A stretch of 64,000 bases of DNA from Clitoria ternatea (taxonomy: Eukaryota; Streptophyta; Magnoliopsida; Fabales; Fabaceae): assembly GCA_037962975.1 (NCBI GenBank), contig CM075669.1, positions 245,681,351-245,745,350 on the forward strand, written 5' to 3'. The notes under the pieces were generated by a model. It did not search any database and was not told where the DNA came from. It saw only the letters and a list, made by a program, of their open reading frames with translations. The translations under genes and the position numbers were made by a program. Shown here one piece after another: positions 1 through 9,920 of this stretch. The stretch's first letter is position 1; each line of letters begins with the position of its first letter.

Positions 1-1
1 T

Positions 2-3000
2 CTGGTGATTGATGTGGAATCCCCGTACAACGGTATCATAGGCCGTCCAACATTGAACGCTATGGAAGCAATTGTATCCACCCCTCATCTCTTGATCAAA
101 TTTATCGACAAGGACAACGCTGTGTCCTCACTCCGCGGAGATCAGGAGATGGCTCGATATTGTTATAATCTGAGCCTCAACATGGTTAAGTTGGATGTAT
201 TCAACAAGAAGAGGAAGTTGAACGACGGAGGAACAGCGACAGGGTCTGTCAGTCTTATTGACCTAGACCCCAGAGCGGAATTGAAGATTGATCCACTCAA
301 TCCATCTAAGCCCACACCAGATGGTGGCTCCAGGGATGTCGTATTGGGAGATTCCCCAGAGAAGGTCACGCACATCAACGATAAGCTGGAGTCTGCTATG
401 GAGCAACGCTTGTTAGCCCTTTTGCAGGAATTCAAAGACCTTTTCGCATGGACAGCAGCAGATATGCCGGGGATGGATCCTGAGTTCTGTTGTCACAAAC
501 TTGCAGTGTATCCTGAAACCAGACCGGTGGCTCAGAAGAAGAGGAGGTTGGGACCGGAGAAGCAGAGGGCGGCTTGTGAGCAAACAGAGGAGTTGTTGAA
601 AGCAGGTTTTATAAGGGAGATACGTTATTCATCTTGGCTTTCTAATGTGGTCATGGTGCAGAAGGGTAACGGCAAATGGAGGATGTGTACTGATTATGTG
701 GATCTTAACCGTTGCTGCCCTAAAGATCCATATCCCCTGCCCAACATCGATCGCATGGTGGATGATTCATCTGGTTACCAATATCTCAGTTTCATGGATG
801 CTTATTCGGGGTACAACCAGATTCCAATGTGGGAGGGAGACCAGGAGAAGACTGCCTTTATCAACGACCGCGGTGTTTTCTGCTACACCGTCATGCCTTT
901 TGGACTGAAGAACGCCGGCGCTACCTATCAGCGCATGATTAACAAAGTCTTTGAAGGGATGCATACAAAGCTGGTCGAAGTTTATATCGATGATATTATA
1001 GCCAAAACGCCCGCTGGAGGAGACCACATTGAAGATCTACGCCAAGTTTTCACTAGGCTTCGGCAGTACAACATGAGGTTAAATCCTTTAAAGTGCACTT
1101 TCGCCGTTCCAGCAGGAAAATTCTTGGGATTCATGTTGACTCAACGAGGCATTGAGGCTAACCCCGGGAAATGTCAAGCAATACTGGACATGCAGAGTCC
1201 TAAATGTTTGAGGGAGGTCCAGTCATTGAATGGGAAAGTGGCCGCTTTAGCTCGTTTCATGCCTAAGATGGCACACAGGTCCCTTCCCTTGTATAAGGCG
1301 TTGAAGAAACACAAGAGTTTTGAATGGGGAGAGGAACAAGAGCAAGCCTTCCAGCAGCTCAAGGCCGTTCTCTCGAGCCCACCAATTCTTGTTAAGCCTG
1401 ATCCAGGCGAAACGTTAATCTTATACTTGGCAATATCCGACGAAGCTCTAGGTGTAGCCCTGGTGAAAGAAACCCCTGAAGGGCAGAGACCGGTGTACTT
1501 TACTAGTAAAACGTTTCAGAGGGCGGAAGGAAGGTATCAGAAGATTGAGAAAGCCGCCCTGGCAGTTGTGTGGGCGTCACGACGGCTGAGGCCTTATTTC
1601 CATGCGCACCCAGTATTGGTGAGAACGGATTTGCCACTCCGTTCAGTGCTCAGCAAACCGGACCTCGCTGGAAGGATGATAAAATGGTCTATTGAGCTAT
1701 CTGAATTTGAAATTTCATATGAGCCTCGAGGAGCCATCAAGGCGCAAGTGTTGGCTGATTTTGTAGTGAAAATGACTGGGGCAGACCCGGCCACCCCTCG
1801 AGCGCATTGGACCATCTACGTCGACGGTTCGTCGAACAGTAAAGGTTGTGGAGCAGGTGTGGTGGTAGAAAGTGATGACGGCGTACACTTAGAAATTTCC
1901 CTCCGATTCAATTTCGAGACCTCCAACAATCAAGATGAATACGAAGCATGTTTGGCAGGCCTCCGTGCGGCAATTGATATCGGAGCATCAGCAGTTACCC
2001 TCTGCAGTGATTCTCAGCTGGTGATTTCGCAAATCCAGGGAGAGTACCAGGCGAAGGAACCACAACTTCAATTGTACTTGAATTGTGTTAATGAGCTGAA
2101 GGGAAGATTTGAAGTTTTAGAGTTCAAGCATGTGCCCAGGGAAGAAAATACCAGAGCAGATATCTTGTCAAGATTGGCAAGTACAAAGCAGCCTGGTAGC
2201 ACAACAACGGTGGTTCAGAGCACTTTGACATCACCCAGTATACCTCTGTATCCTTCTCTGAATGCTGTCATGGTGAGTTATCCATATGAGGATTCTTGGG
2301 TCATTCCCTATATTCGTTATCTGGCTGATGGTCAACTTCCTACTGACGAGAAGGAAAGGAGACGAGTAAAGAAGGAGTTGCCATATTTTACTATGGTCGA
2401 TGGTGTTCTCTACAGAAGGGGATTCTCTGTCCCGTATCTTTCATGTTTAAGAGAGGACGAAGTTCAAGCGATCTTAACTGAGGTACACGAGGGGCAATGT
2501 GGGCACCACGCTGGAGGCCGAAGCCTAATGAGAAAAGTCCTCAGGGCTGGATATTGGTGGCCCACTGTGAAGCAGGATTCCGCAGACTTCGTGAGAAAGT
2601 GCGACGCTTGCCAAAAATTCTCCAATCTCCACCATACACCAGCCCAAGAGTTATCTTCATCTGCTGTGCCTTGGCCGTTCTACCAATGGGGCCTTGATAT
2701 TTTGGGTCCGTTTCCCACTGCGCCAGGAGGAATCAAATACTTGATCGTGGGGGTAGACTACTTCACCAAATGGATCGAGGCAGAACCAGTAGTGCATATC
2801 ACTTCTGCACGTACAAGACGTTTCATGTACGAAAATATCATTGCTCGGTTCGGGGTGCCAGGGCGGATTGTGACTGACAACGGCACACAGTTTACAGACA
2901 AAAAGTTCACGGATTTACTTGAAGGACTGGGGATAGTCCAGATATTTTCATCTGTTGAACACCCCCAGACCAATGGGCAAGCAGAGGTAGCTAATCGAGA

Positions 3001-3532
3001 GGTGCTAAAGGGGTTAAAGAAGCGTCTGGGAGAAGCGAAGGGAGGATGGACTGACCAGTTATGTCATGTTCTATGGGCATACCGCACTACGCCTCATTCT
3101 TCAACTAACGAATCCCCATACCGGTTGGTGTACGGGGTTGAGGCGATGATCCCAGTTGAGTTACAAACAAGATCGGCTCGTGTTGAGTATTTTTCAGCAG
3201 AAGATAACAACGCCAACTTAGCATCAGAGCTGGACGTCCTCCAAGAGTTGAGGGAAAAGGCTTTCGTCAGAGATCAGGCAATAAAAGCAAAGGCTGCACT
3301 CCGATACAATAAACGTGTCCAGTACAGAGCTTTTAACACCGGAGACCTTGTTCTGAGAAAGGCCAGTGTGGGGAATAAGTTCGCTCACCAAGGAAAGCTA
3401 GCACCAACGTGGGAAGGACCTTATAGAGTTTCGGAGGTGACTGGAAAGGGATCATACCGATTGGAAGAACTTGATGGAACCCCAATCCGCAACAAATGGA
3501 ACACTCAGAATTTACGAGTGTATTACAGCTAG
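2..3532 (+). CDS. pol: Retrotransposon Pol polyprotein (PR end, RT, RNase H, aRNase H, integrase), 5'-partial
   Basis: This is the enzymatic polyprotein of Tat-A. The frame is open to the left edge, so no start codon exists here and the first visible codons are the protease C-terminus. Reverse transcriptase spans about 500-1150, with the catalytic YIDD at 983-994. A first RNase H follows (about 1330-1790) but lacks an obvious DAS-type first catalytic motif. A second, archaeal-type RNase H (about 1806-2190) shows YVDGSS, an NNQDEYEA glutamate, CSDSQL and RADILSRL, the expected D-E-D-D order. Integrase has an H-H-C-C finger (about 2485-2620), a first Asp at 2696, a second in TDNGTQF near 2876, and the Glu in NGQAEV near 2984. 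A GPY/F-like WEGPYRV lies near the C-terminus. No stop or frameshift interrupts 1,177 codons. Its proteins would act on retrotransposon RNA and cDNA in virus-like particles and the nucleus. Confidence 0.95.
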   Translation: MVIDVESPYNGIIGRPTLNAMEAIVSTPHLLIKFIDKDNAVSSLRGDQEMARYCYNLSLNMVKLDVFNKKRKLNDGGTATGSVSLIDLDPRAELKIDPLNPSKPTPDGGSRDVVLGDSPEKVTHINDKLESAMEQRLLALLQEFKDLFAWTAADMPGMDPEFCCHKLAVYPETRPVAQKKRRLGPEKQRAACEQTEELLKAGFIREIRYSSWLSNVVMVQKGNGKWRMCTDYVDLNRCCPKDPYPLPNIDRMVDDSSGYQYLSFMDAYSGYNQIPMWEGDQEKTAFINDRGVFCYTVMPFGLKNAGATYQRMINKVFEGMHTKLVEVYIDDIIAKTPAGGDHIEDLRQVFTRLRQYNMRLNPLKCTFAVPAGKFLGFMLTQRGIEANPGKCQAILDMQSPKCLREVQSLNGKVAALARFMPKMAHRSLPLYKALKKHKSFEWGEEQEQAFQQLKAVLSSPPILVKPDPGETLILYLAISDEALGVALVKETPEGQRPVYFTSKTFQRAEGRYQKIEKAALAVVWASRRLRPYFHAHPVLVRTDLPLRSVLSKPDLAGRMIKWSIELSEFEISYEPRGAIKAQVLADFVVKMTGADPATPRAHWTIYVDGSSNSKGCGAGVVVESDDGVHLEISLRFNFETSNNQDEYEACLAGLRAAIDIGASAVTLCSDSQLVISQIQGEYQAKEPQLQLYLNCVNELKGRFEVLEFKHVPREENTRADILSRLASTKQPGSTTTVVQSTLTSPSIPLYPSLNAVMVSYPYEDSWVIPYIRYLADGQLPTDEKERRRVKKELPYFTMVDGVLYRRGFSVPYLSCLREDEVQAILTEVHEGQCGHHAGGRSLMRKVLRAGYWWPTVKQDSADFVRKCDACQKFSNLHHTPAQELSSSAVPWPFYQWGLDILGPFPTAPGGIKYLIVGVDYFTKWIEAEPVVHITSARTRRFMYENIIARFGVPGRIVTDNGTQFTDKKFTDLLEGLGIVQIFSSVEHPQTNGQAEVANREVLKGLKKRLGEAKGGWTDQLCHVLWAYRTTPHSSTNESPYRLVYGVEAMIPVELQTRSARVEYFSAEDNNANLASELDVLQELREKAFVRDQAIKAKAALRYNKRVQYRAFNTGDLVLRKASVGNKFAHQGKLAPTWEGPYRVSEVTGKGSYRLEELDGTPIRNKWNTQNLRVYYS

Positions 3533-3838
3533 TTGGTAAGACGGCGTGTACTTTTTTTCCTTACTTGAGTTTTTTCCCACTGGGTTTTCTCAAGAAGGTT
3601 TTAACGAGGCATGGCCCCAACGATGCTCTTTGTGTAATCTATATTCAATTTTAATAATACACTTTCACCGCCCTATCATTCTCACTTTTCTTATGTGTTA
3701 TGATTTAAAGCCGTGGTTTAATACGCATACACCTCAGGACGGATGAACGCAACTACCTATTTTGTAGTTGATGAGATAATTCCTCGAAGAACGGAGGGAG
3801 ACCCCCCAAGTCAGACGATGTAATTCCTTGAGGTGGAA
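3533..3838 (+). other. Spacer between integrase and tandem array of Tat-A
   Basis: No ORF of note. It holds a T-rich stretch followed by CCCACTGGGTTTTCTCAAGAAGG and a TTTAACGAGGC motif. Similar text is common just after the integrase of plant Ty3/gypsy elements, so this is normal retrotransposon 3' untranslated DNA. Confidence 0.6.
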
Positions 3839-4690
3839 TGGGTTGTAGGGCTGGTCCTTTTTCAAGGCCACAAACCGAACCCCATTCGAAGACTACATGG
3901 GTTGTAGGGCTGGTCCTTTTTCAAGGCCACAAACCGAACCCCATTCGAAGACTACATGGGTTGTAGGGCTGGTCCTTTTTCAAGGCCACAAACCGAACCC
4001 CATTCGAAGACTACATGGGTTGTAGGGCTGGTCCTTTTTCAAGGCCACAAACCGAACCCCATTCGAAGACTACATGGGTTGTAGGGCTGGTCCTTTCTCA
4101 AGGCCACAAACCGAACCCCATTCGAAGACTACATGGGTTGTAGGGCTGGTCCTTTTTCAAGGCCACAAACCGAACCCCATTCGAAGACTACATGGGTTGT
4201 AGGGCTGGTCCTTTCTCAAGGCCACAAACCGAACCCCATTCGAAGACTACATGGGTTGTAGGGCTGGTCCTTTTTCAAGGCCACAAACCGAACCCCATTC
4301 GAAGACTACATGGGTTGTAGGGCTGGTCCTTTCTCAAGGCCACAAACCGAACCCCATTCGAAGACTACATGGGTTGTAGGGCTGGTCCTTTCTCAAGGCC
4401 ACAAACCGAACCCCATTCGAAGACAACATGGGTTGTAGGGCTGGTCCTTTTTCAAGGCCACAAACCGAACCCCATGCGAAGGCTTGGGTGCAGTAGGCCG
4501 GTTCACAATGAAAACCGCGCTGAACCCCGAGTAACGGGCGCAGTAGGTTCAGGATTAGCCCTGATCCGAACCCCGTGTTGAAGGCTTGGATTGTAGGATT
4601 GCACCGAACTCCAAGTACGGTTAGTAGGATTGAACCGAACACCGTGTGAAGACTTGAGGTGTAGGACCAAACCGAACCTCAAGAGAAAGG
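3839..4690 (+). repeat. 59-bp tandem array in Tat-A (11 regular units, then degenerate units)
   Basis: Eleven near-identical units of 59 bp start at 3839, 3898, 3957, 4016, 4075, 4134, 4193, 4252, 4311, 4370 and 4429. Each begins TGGGTTGTAGGGCTGGTCCT and ends TTCGAAGACTACA or a close variant. The main variation is a T/C change (TTTTTC or TTTCTC) in the first third of the unit. From about 4488 to 4690 shorter diverged units follow that keep GTAGG and CCGAAC cores. Amplified repeats at this place are a known property of Retand-type Tat elements. No spacers separate the units, so this is not a CRISPR array. Confidence 0.95.
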
Positions 4691-5185
4691 CATAAAGCTT
4701 ACCCTTGCCAAAGCTATACAAAATTCAAAGGCAATATCCGTCCTCAATTGTGGAATATCCATCCCAGAGCGGTTGAAAGCTAATGTACCCGCTCTACATC
4801 TTCGAGGACAGATAAGCATTTCTATCTTTTGAGAATTTAAAAGGTAATCTTTGAGATAAACTCTCCCTTCCCAATGAACTTACACTTGGGGACAGGGCGT
4901 GCTTTAACTTAATTGTTATTTATTCATTACAATTTGTTATCTTAATCCAGTGTGATGAGCACGCTTTAAGTAACTAAGTAACCACGCAGAACGGATTCGC
5001 AAAGCATTGGAAATAATAAAGTGTTTTGTATAACACCAAGTTATTCAGCACTCACACATTCGATGCAAACAGTTGAGGAAAAGTAATAATGAATCTTATT
5101 TTCAAAAATAAGGAAATATACAGGTTACAAAATGTTTTAAAGCTGGAGCCGATCCCAGAACACGGCTATGAGTGAAAGCATAAAA
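4691..5185. other. Non-coding spacer, Tat-A array to extra ORF
   Basis: AT-rich with no convincing ORF on either strand. It is the 3' flank of the antisense ORF and the tail of the tandem array. Nothing else recognised. Confidence 0.5.
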
Positions 5186-6600
5186 TTAAGAGGCCGGTGC
5201 TTGATCCTCCGCAGTGGGCACTCCTCCCTTCTCCGCTTTGTCCTCCATTCCAGTTTGGGCACCTTCTTGTGCTTCAGCTCCAGAGGCAGCAGTGGACGTT
5301 GTAGGCTCCATACTTTGGCCTTTTGGGAGGGGAGGCAGTTCGTACAGAGATGCAGGGGGCTCGTGGTGCGATCCGTCCTTATGAACTTCTACAAGTCTTC
5401 CACCATGGAACTCAAAGAACGGATCTAATCCGTACAAATTCAGCTTTATTCCAGGGTTACGATAGTAGACTTGACGAAGGGCCAGGCCGAAAGATTCATA
5501 CGCCACATTTTTGCATATATCCAAGGCTTTGGCAGCCTTGGCCTTTGCAGCAGCTAGCCTTCTTTGAACCTTGGCGTAATCCTCTTCTGAAGGCCCAGCA
5601 CTCGCACCACCCTTTTTGAGTTCATCAATTTGGGCTTGCATCTCCTTCCGAATAGACTCCCACTCCCCAAGGTCCTTGTTGCGACCATCCTCCATAACTT
5701 TGAGATCGTCAGCAAGCTTAGCTTATCTCTTCTTCTCCAGTTGTAATTCTTCTTCAAGGAGGGGTATGGATTTGTTCTTATTTTTGAGGTCGGCAACTTC
5801 CCGTTCTAGGGCCTTATTCGCAAAATGAACTTTGCTTGCCTCTTCAGTTTTCCTCTGGAGTGTTTCTTTAGTTTTTTCCAATTCCGATTCCACTCCCCTG
5901 CGAACTTCAGCTTGCTTGGCCGCCCATTTCTCCTTCACTGCGAGTTCGGTCTCAAGTTTTTCAACCTGATCCATATAGTCAGCTTTCTCGCTCAGGGACT
6001 CAAGCAGGCCGGACAGTTCATCAAGTTGCCAACGGCCAGCCTTACAAGCACCTCGGACTCCAGCAGCGTCGAGGGAAGGGCGGAGGCAATACCGTGCTTT
6101 TGGGAGAGTAGGAGGCATGGATCCTTGAAACCACAAGTAAGGAGAAAGGAAGGAGTCACGTGGAGGATCGAATGCTGGAGGAGGACCATTCCCAGAGTCC
6201 GGTTCCGAAGCATTATGAGAAGAAGGGGCAGAAGACTCAGGAACGGGTTTCTTTCCCTTGTCCTTCTTCAATTCAGCGTCTTCGGCCGTCCTCTGACGCT
6301 TCTTCGCAGGGTCATCAGAGGAGGGCTTCTCTTGATTGGCCTTCTTTACAAGATGCCTCTTCTTCCTCTTTTTCTCTGGGACGGCCTCTTCGCCACCCGC
6401 TCCAGCGGCCTCAGATGCTTCTTCGGTCTCCTCCTCCTCGAAGAGAGGAACCTCATCTCCTACTGCAGAAGTCAGAGGAATGAGGGGAGTTTTAGTGGCG
6501 TTCCTCTTCGCCTGGATGTCATTTTCTTCAGAAGAGGAGTCATCGTCAGCCATCATGGTCCTTAACGACAACATCTCTGGGCAGGCCTTTTCAATTTGTT
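5186..6600 (-). pseudogene. Tat antisense extra ORF, C-terminal coiled-coil part, one internal stop (copy A)
   Basis: An antisense protein of unknown function carried by Tat elements. Reading leftward it has an acidic and lysine-rich linker (EEEETEEASEA; KKRKKRH), a conserved block with PYLWFQGSMPP, a long heptad-rich coiled coil, then a globular C-terminus (GIKLNLYGLDPFFEF; YELPPLPKGQSMEP). The frame is broken by one TAA at 5723-5725; both sides are in the same frame and otherwise open. A splice-acceptor-like TTTTGCAG ends at 6601 and matches the acceptor before the same residues in the copy at 62752, so codons beyond 6600 are probably intron. The N-terminal Transposase_28-like domain of the family is absent here. 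The first in-frame ATG after the acceptor is at 6574. A possible donor at 6680 does not give an open frame when joined. Confidence 0.75.
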
Positions 6601-6719
6601 CTGCAAAACAAGAAAAGTTGAATAAGCATACAAGGAGAAAAATAACTAGAGCGGACGCCACCGAGCTCCCAGAGACTTACAAGAATGTACTACCGGCATC
6701 TAGACTTCTCTCAAGAGTT

Positions 6720-7573
6720 GTGTAACTCATATGAGCAACTTAACAGTCCCTCATACAAGCTAGGGGACAGATGATCCGGTCTAGATACCGGCCCCCATAC
6801 TTGTGACGTCAGACTGATCTCATATAAGGAAGCCGGTGTCCAGGTTCAACGTTACCACACCGGATATCCGTTGTCTGGTCATCCGCCCTCACTCCACGAC
6901 AACATCATTCATTTTCTCCATAGCGGTTCTAAGTTCATCTTTACAGGGTGTTTATATAATTGTTAGCTTTTCCCTCATAGCAAGAGAAGAGCCCTTGATA
7001 ACTTATCAACGAAGATACTGTTTGTAGCAAAATACGTCACATCAATGGCTTCAGAAAGTAAGTGGGTGTGTCAGCAGATTATGCGGAAAAGGTGATTATC
7101 CTCTCCTTTCCCTAGAGGATTGAACTCTGATAATTGACCTACCCTCCTGACACATTCGGAAAGTCGAGCCACTTTAATTGACACAATATACACGCTATCA
7201 GAGCTGAGGGACCCACCTGTATTCAACGACTCATTTTCTCACGTACAACTATAAGTAGCATATTTCAACACACATGCAGGGTATCGTTATTCTATCTCAC
7301 ACTTTACTGTTACTACGCTTGAGTATTCATTCAGTTCATACACTCTTCTAACTTGAGCGTCGGAGAATCTTCGCAGGTTGCACCACCTTTCGCCCCCCTA
7401 CAACGCGAATCGTTGGTGTAAAGGATCTCCAGGACAACAAGATCGGCCTCTCCCACTGAGAGACCGGATTAATACATCGGATATACCCAGTTCCGGTGTG
7501 CAAACCCTAAAAACACCTGCATCCTTGTGGCTGGTCTCACACCGGATCCTAGACCCCGGTCCAGACCAGTTCA
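6720..7573 (+). repeat. 3' LTR of Tat-A
   Basis: Identified by homology with inverted LTRs at 30758-31395 and 60285-60929. Shared blocks include CAAGCTAGGGG, GATCCGGTCTAGATA, GAGCGTC followed by a CACC-rich stretch, and GGATCTCCAGGAC. The right end GACCAGTTCA matches the LTR end that abuts the primer-binding site in Tat-B. The left end is uncertain: TGTAACTCAT at 6721 or TGAGCAACTT at 6732. A TATA-like CTATAAGTAG lies at 7249-7258. The 5 bases after the LTR are ATTAA; the matching duplication would be outside the window. Confidence 0.8.
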
Positions 7574-8039
7574 ATTAATAAGTTAAAATTGATACATTAA
7601 TAGCTCGTAGTGCATACACTAACAAACTACACATTTCAAATTTTACAACCACCCTGTTACACACATAAAACAACCCAGTACAGTTCAATATAATTGTAAT
7701 TAAAACTTGATCATGATCCTTAAAAGAATAATAAATTACTACTTTTAACATAATTATAATTAGATGTTACTATATGTAATCATATCAAAGCAAAACATTA
7801 CAAATCTTCATGACACATTGATAAAGTATCAAAGCTGCTAAGCATGCATTTATTAATCAGATATATCATATGTGAAATACACAACTAGTTATCTTTTAAT
7901 GATATTTTTAGCACAAAAACAATTATAAGTTTATATAATTTGCATTGATTTTATTAATAACGAGTAAGAACATTGATTTTATTACTATTGCATATTATAG
8001 TAAATGCTGCAAAAATTATATTAGATTATATATTATTTA
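7574..8039. other. AT-rich spacer
   Basis: Low-complexity AT-rich DNA between Tat-A and the LINE. No gene or repeat recognised. Confidence 0.5.
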
Positions 8040-9920
8040 TTTTTTTTTTTTTGGATCAGCAAAAAGAAATCAATAAATTATAAAAGGTACAAGGGGTACC
8101 TTAACCCATATACAAAAAAAGAAAAATAAATAAATTAAAAATTACATTCCAGAAAGACATAACAGAGGCTCCCTAAGCCATTCAACAAAGCTCCTAAAGA
8201 AACCATTCAGTTGAAACCTTAGCGATAACCACGATCGGAATTGGATGTGCTCCAACATATGGTCAACGTTAACATATCCTTCCTTGAAAATTATACCATT
8301 TCTTACCTCCCAAATAGTTCAAACAGTAGCAAACCATATCACTGCCAGCCCAAGCTGAATCTCTTTTTTAACCCCATAACCTAAAGTACATTCAAAATGA
8401 TCGTTAGCCATACAATGCAAAACTGAGCAATATCCCAACCATGCAAAGCACTTTTGCCATAATATATATGCCCATTTACATGAAAAGAAGGATAAAAGCT
8501 ATTTTCCAAATAATCACCACATAACACACAGGAATCAGATGAATTTGGTAACTCAATCCTACACATAACAAGATTAACCTTAGTTGGAAATCAGTCAAAA
8601 AGTAAACGCCATCTGAAACTACTAACTTTAAGAGGCACAATGTTGTTCCAGAACAACCGCACAATATGATTATCCCACATAGTTGACCGCTGAAGTAAAA
8701 CATTATAGGCTGACTTGACAAAGAACTTGCCTGAGGAATCTCCTGACCAGATCCATGAGTCTTGCTTTGACAATCGAACACCTCCAAAATTCCCAAGATC
8801 TTGAAGAAGGTATGACGATAGATCACATTCCCATACAAAAAATTGTCTACGCCATTTTATATCCCAAACCTATAAATTATCCACCCACTTTCGCATATCA
8901 GCTACCATAGCATCCTGGTGTGATGACAGTAAAAACAACCTATGATACCTAGACTTTAATGTTGTATCTCCCAACAACAATCATACCAAAACCTTATTTT
9001 TTCCCACCCACCTCCCTCTTCACATTGGCCTGAAACCACCCAAATTCATCAGATAATTTCACAGAACTCCCTAAATCCCTCCACCATCGAGAACCTTTTC
9101 TAAAAACCTCCCAATCCTTACCCAAACTCTATACCCATATTTAGATTTTAAAACTCTACTCCACAAGCTCACCTGATCACCTAAAAGCCGCCAAACCCAC
9201 TAACCAAGTAAAGCACAATTAAACTTTTCTAAGTCCTCACACCCAACCTACCCCCCTCCTTATTTCTACTCACTTATTCCCATTTGATCCAACAAATTTT
9301 TTTCCTCTCCTCACCCCCTCCCCATAAAAAATATCGCTGCAAAAAAGTTAGTATTTTTATAACAGATACATTTGCTTTAAAGAATGAAAAGAAAAAGAGA
9401 GGAAGCCAATAGAGTACCGATTTAATAAGATAGAGATGGCCACCAAAAGATAAATGATGTTGGTTCCAAAGGGACAACCTCTTCTGAAATTTTACCACCA
9501 CCGGATCCCAAGTACTCCTTCTCCCAGGATTTGCTCCCAACGGGATGCCAAGATATATAAATGGCAAACTCATAATTTTACACTGCAACAAATCCGCATA
9601 CCTGACCAACTCCGTATCATTACCCAACACAGCACCCAATTTACTCTTAAAGAAATTAACCTTCAAACCAGATTCTAACTTAAAACATCTCAATACACTC
9701 TTTAATGTTATAACATTCCTCAAAGAAAACTCACAAAAGAAAAGAGCATCATCAGCAAACTGCAAGTGTGAAATACCCACTTTATCATCCCCCGCCAAAA
9801 CCTCCTGGAATAACTCTGTCTTCACAGCCTCTCGCATTAGCCCACTTATTCCTTCAGCCACCAACAGAAACAGGAAAGACGCCATAGGATCACCTTGTCT
9901 AATATCCCTTCTCATATTAG
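8040..9920 (-). mobile_element. 5'-truncated LINE (L1-type non-LTR retrotransposon)
   Basis: On the minus strand the element ends in a run of 13 A (13 T at 8040-8052 on the given strand), directly after GCTGATCC, as expected for a poly(A)-tailed LINE. Its body carries the second half of a reverse transcriptase and a zf-RVT region. Homology begins abruptly near 9915-9925 inside the RT, the usual 5' truncation. A duplication is not certain: TTATATATTA sits left of the A/T run and TTTATATATA right of the 5' end. Confidence 0.85.
8381..9915 (-). pseudogene. LINE ORF2 remnant: reverse transcriptase and zf-RVT
   Basis: The longest open part (9915-9274) contains RQGDPMASFLFLLVAEG and the catalytic FADD box (HLQFADDALFF), then YLGIPLG and a W-rich stretch typical of plant L1 reverse transcriptases. 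Further downstream, in other frames, WIWSGDSSGKFFVKSAYN (around 8773-8700) and MWDNHIVRLFWNN match the RT zinc-binding (zf-RVT) domain. Frameshifts and stops separate the pieces and the endonuclease and N-terminal RT are missing, so the copy is dead. Confidence 0.85.

Larger units (their letters stand above)
1..7573 (+). mobile_element. Tat-lineage Ty3/gypsy retrotransposon, 3' part (Tat-A)
   Basis: This is the 3' portion of an LTR retrotransposon whose 5' LTR, gag and most of the protease lie left of the window. Order seen: end of protease, reverse transcriptase, RNase H, a second archaeal-type RNase H, integrase, a 59-bp tandem array, an antisense coiled-coil ORF, and the 3' LTR ending GACCAGTTCA. 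The double RNase H, the tandem repeats and the extra antisense ORF between integrase and the 3' LTR are known features of the plant Tat group (Retand/Ogre relatives). The pol frame is fully open, so the copy looks fairly young. Age cannot be judged because only one LTR is visible. No polypurine tract was recognised before the LTR. Confidence 0.9.

Noticed and set aside
163..1815. Several ORFs on the minus strand and in other + frames within the first 3.5 kb
   Set aside because: They overlap the open pol frame, lack motifs and are shadows of it.
3839..4690. CRISPR-like direct repeats
   Set aside because: The units abut without spacers and lie in a plant retrotransposon.
5825..6725. Plus-strand ORFs of up to 246 aa opposite the Tat-A antisense ORF
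   Set aside because: No motif and strong composition mirror of the lysine/glutamate-rich protein on the other strand.
6681..6730. Mini-exon for the antisense ORF starting at ATG 6730
   Set aside because: Splicing its donor at 6680 to the acceptor at 6601 leaves the wrong phase and a stop, so it is not annotated as coding.
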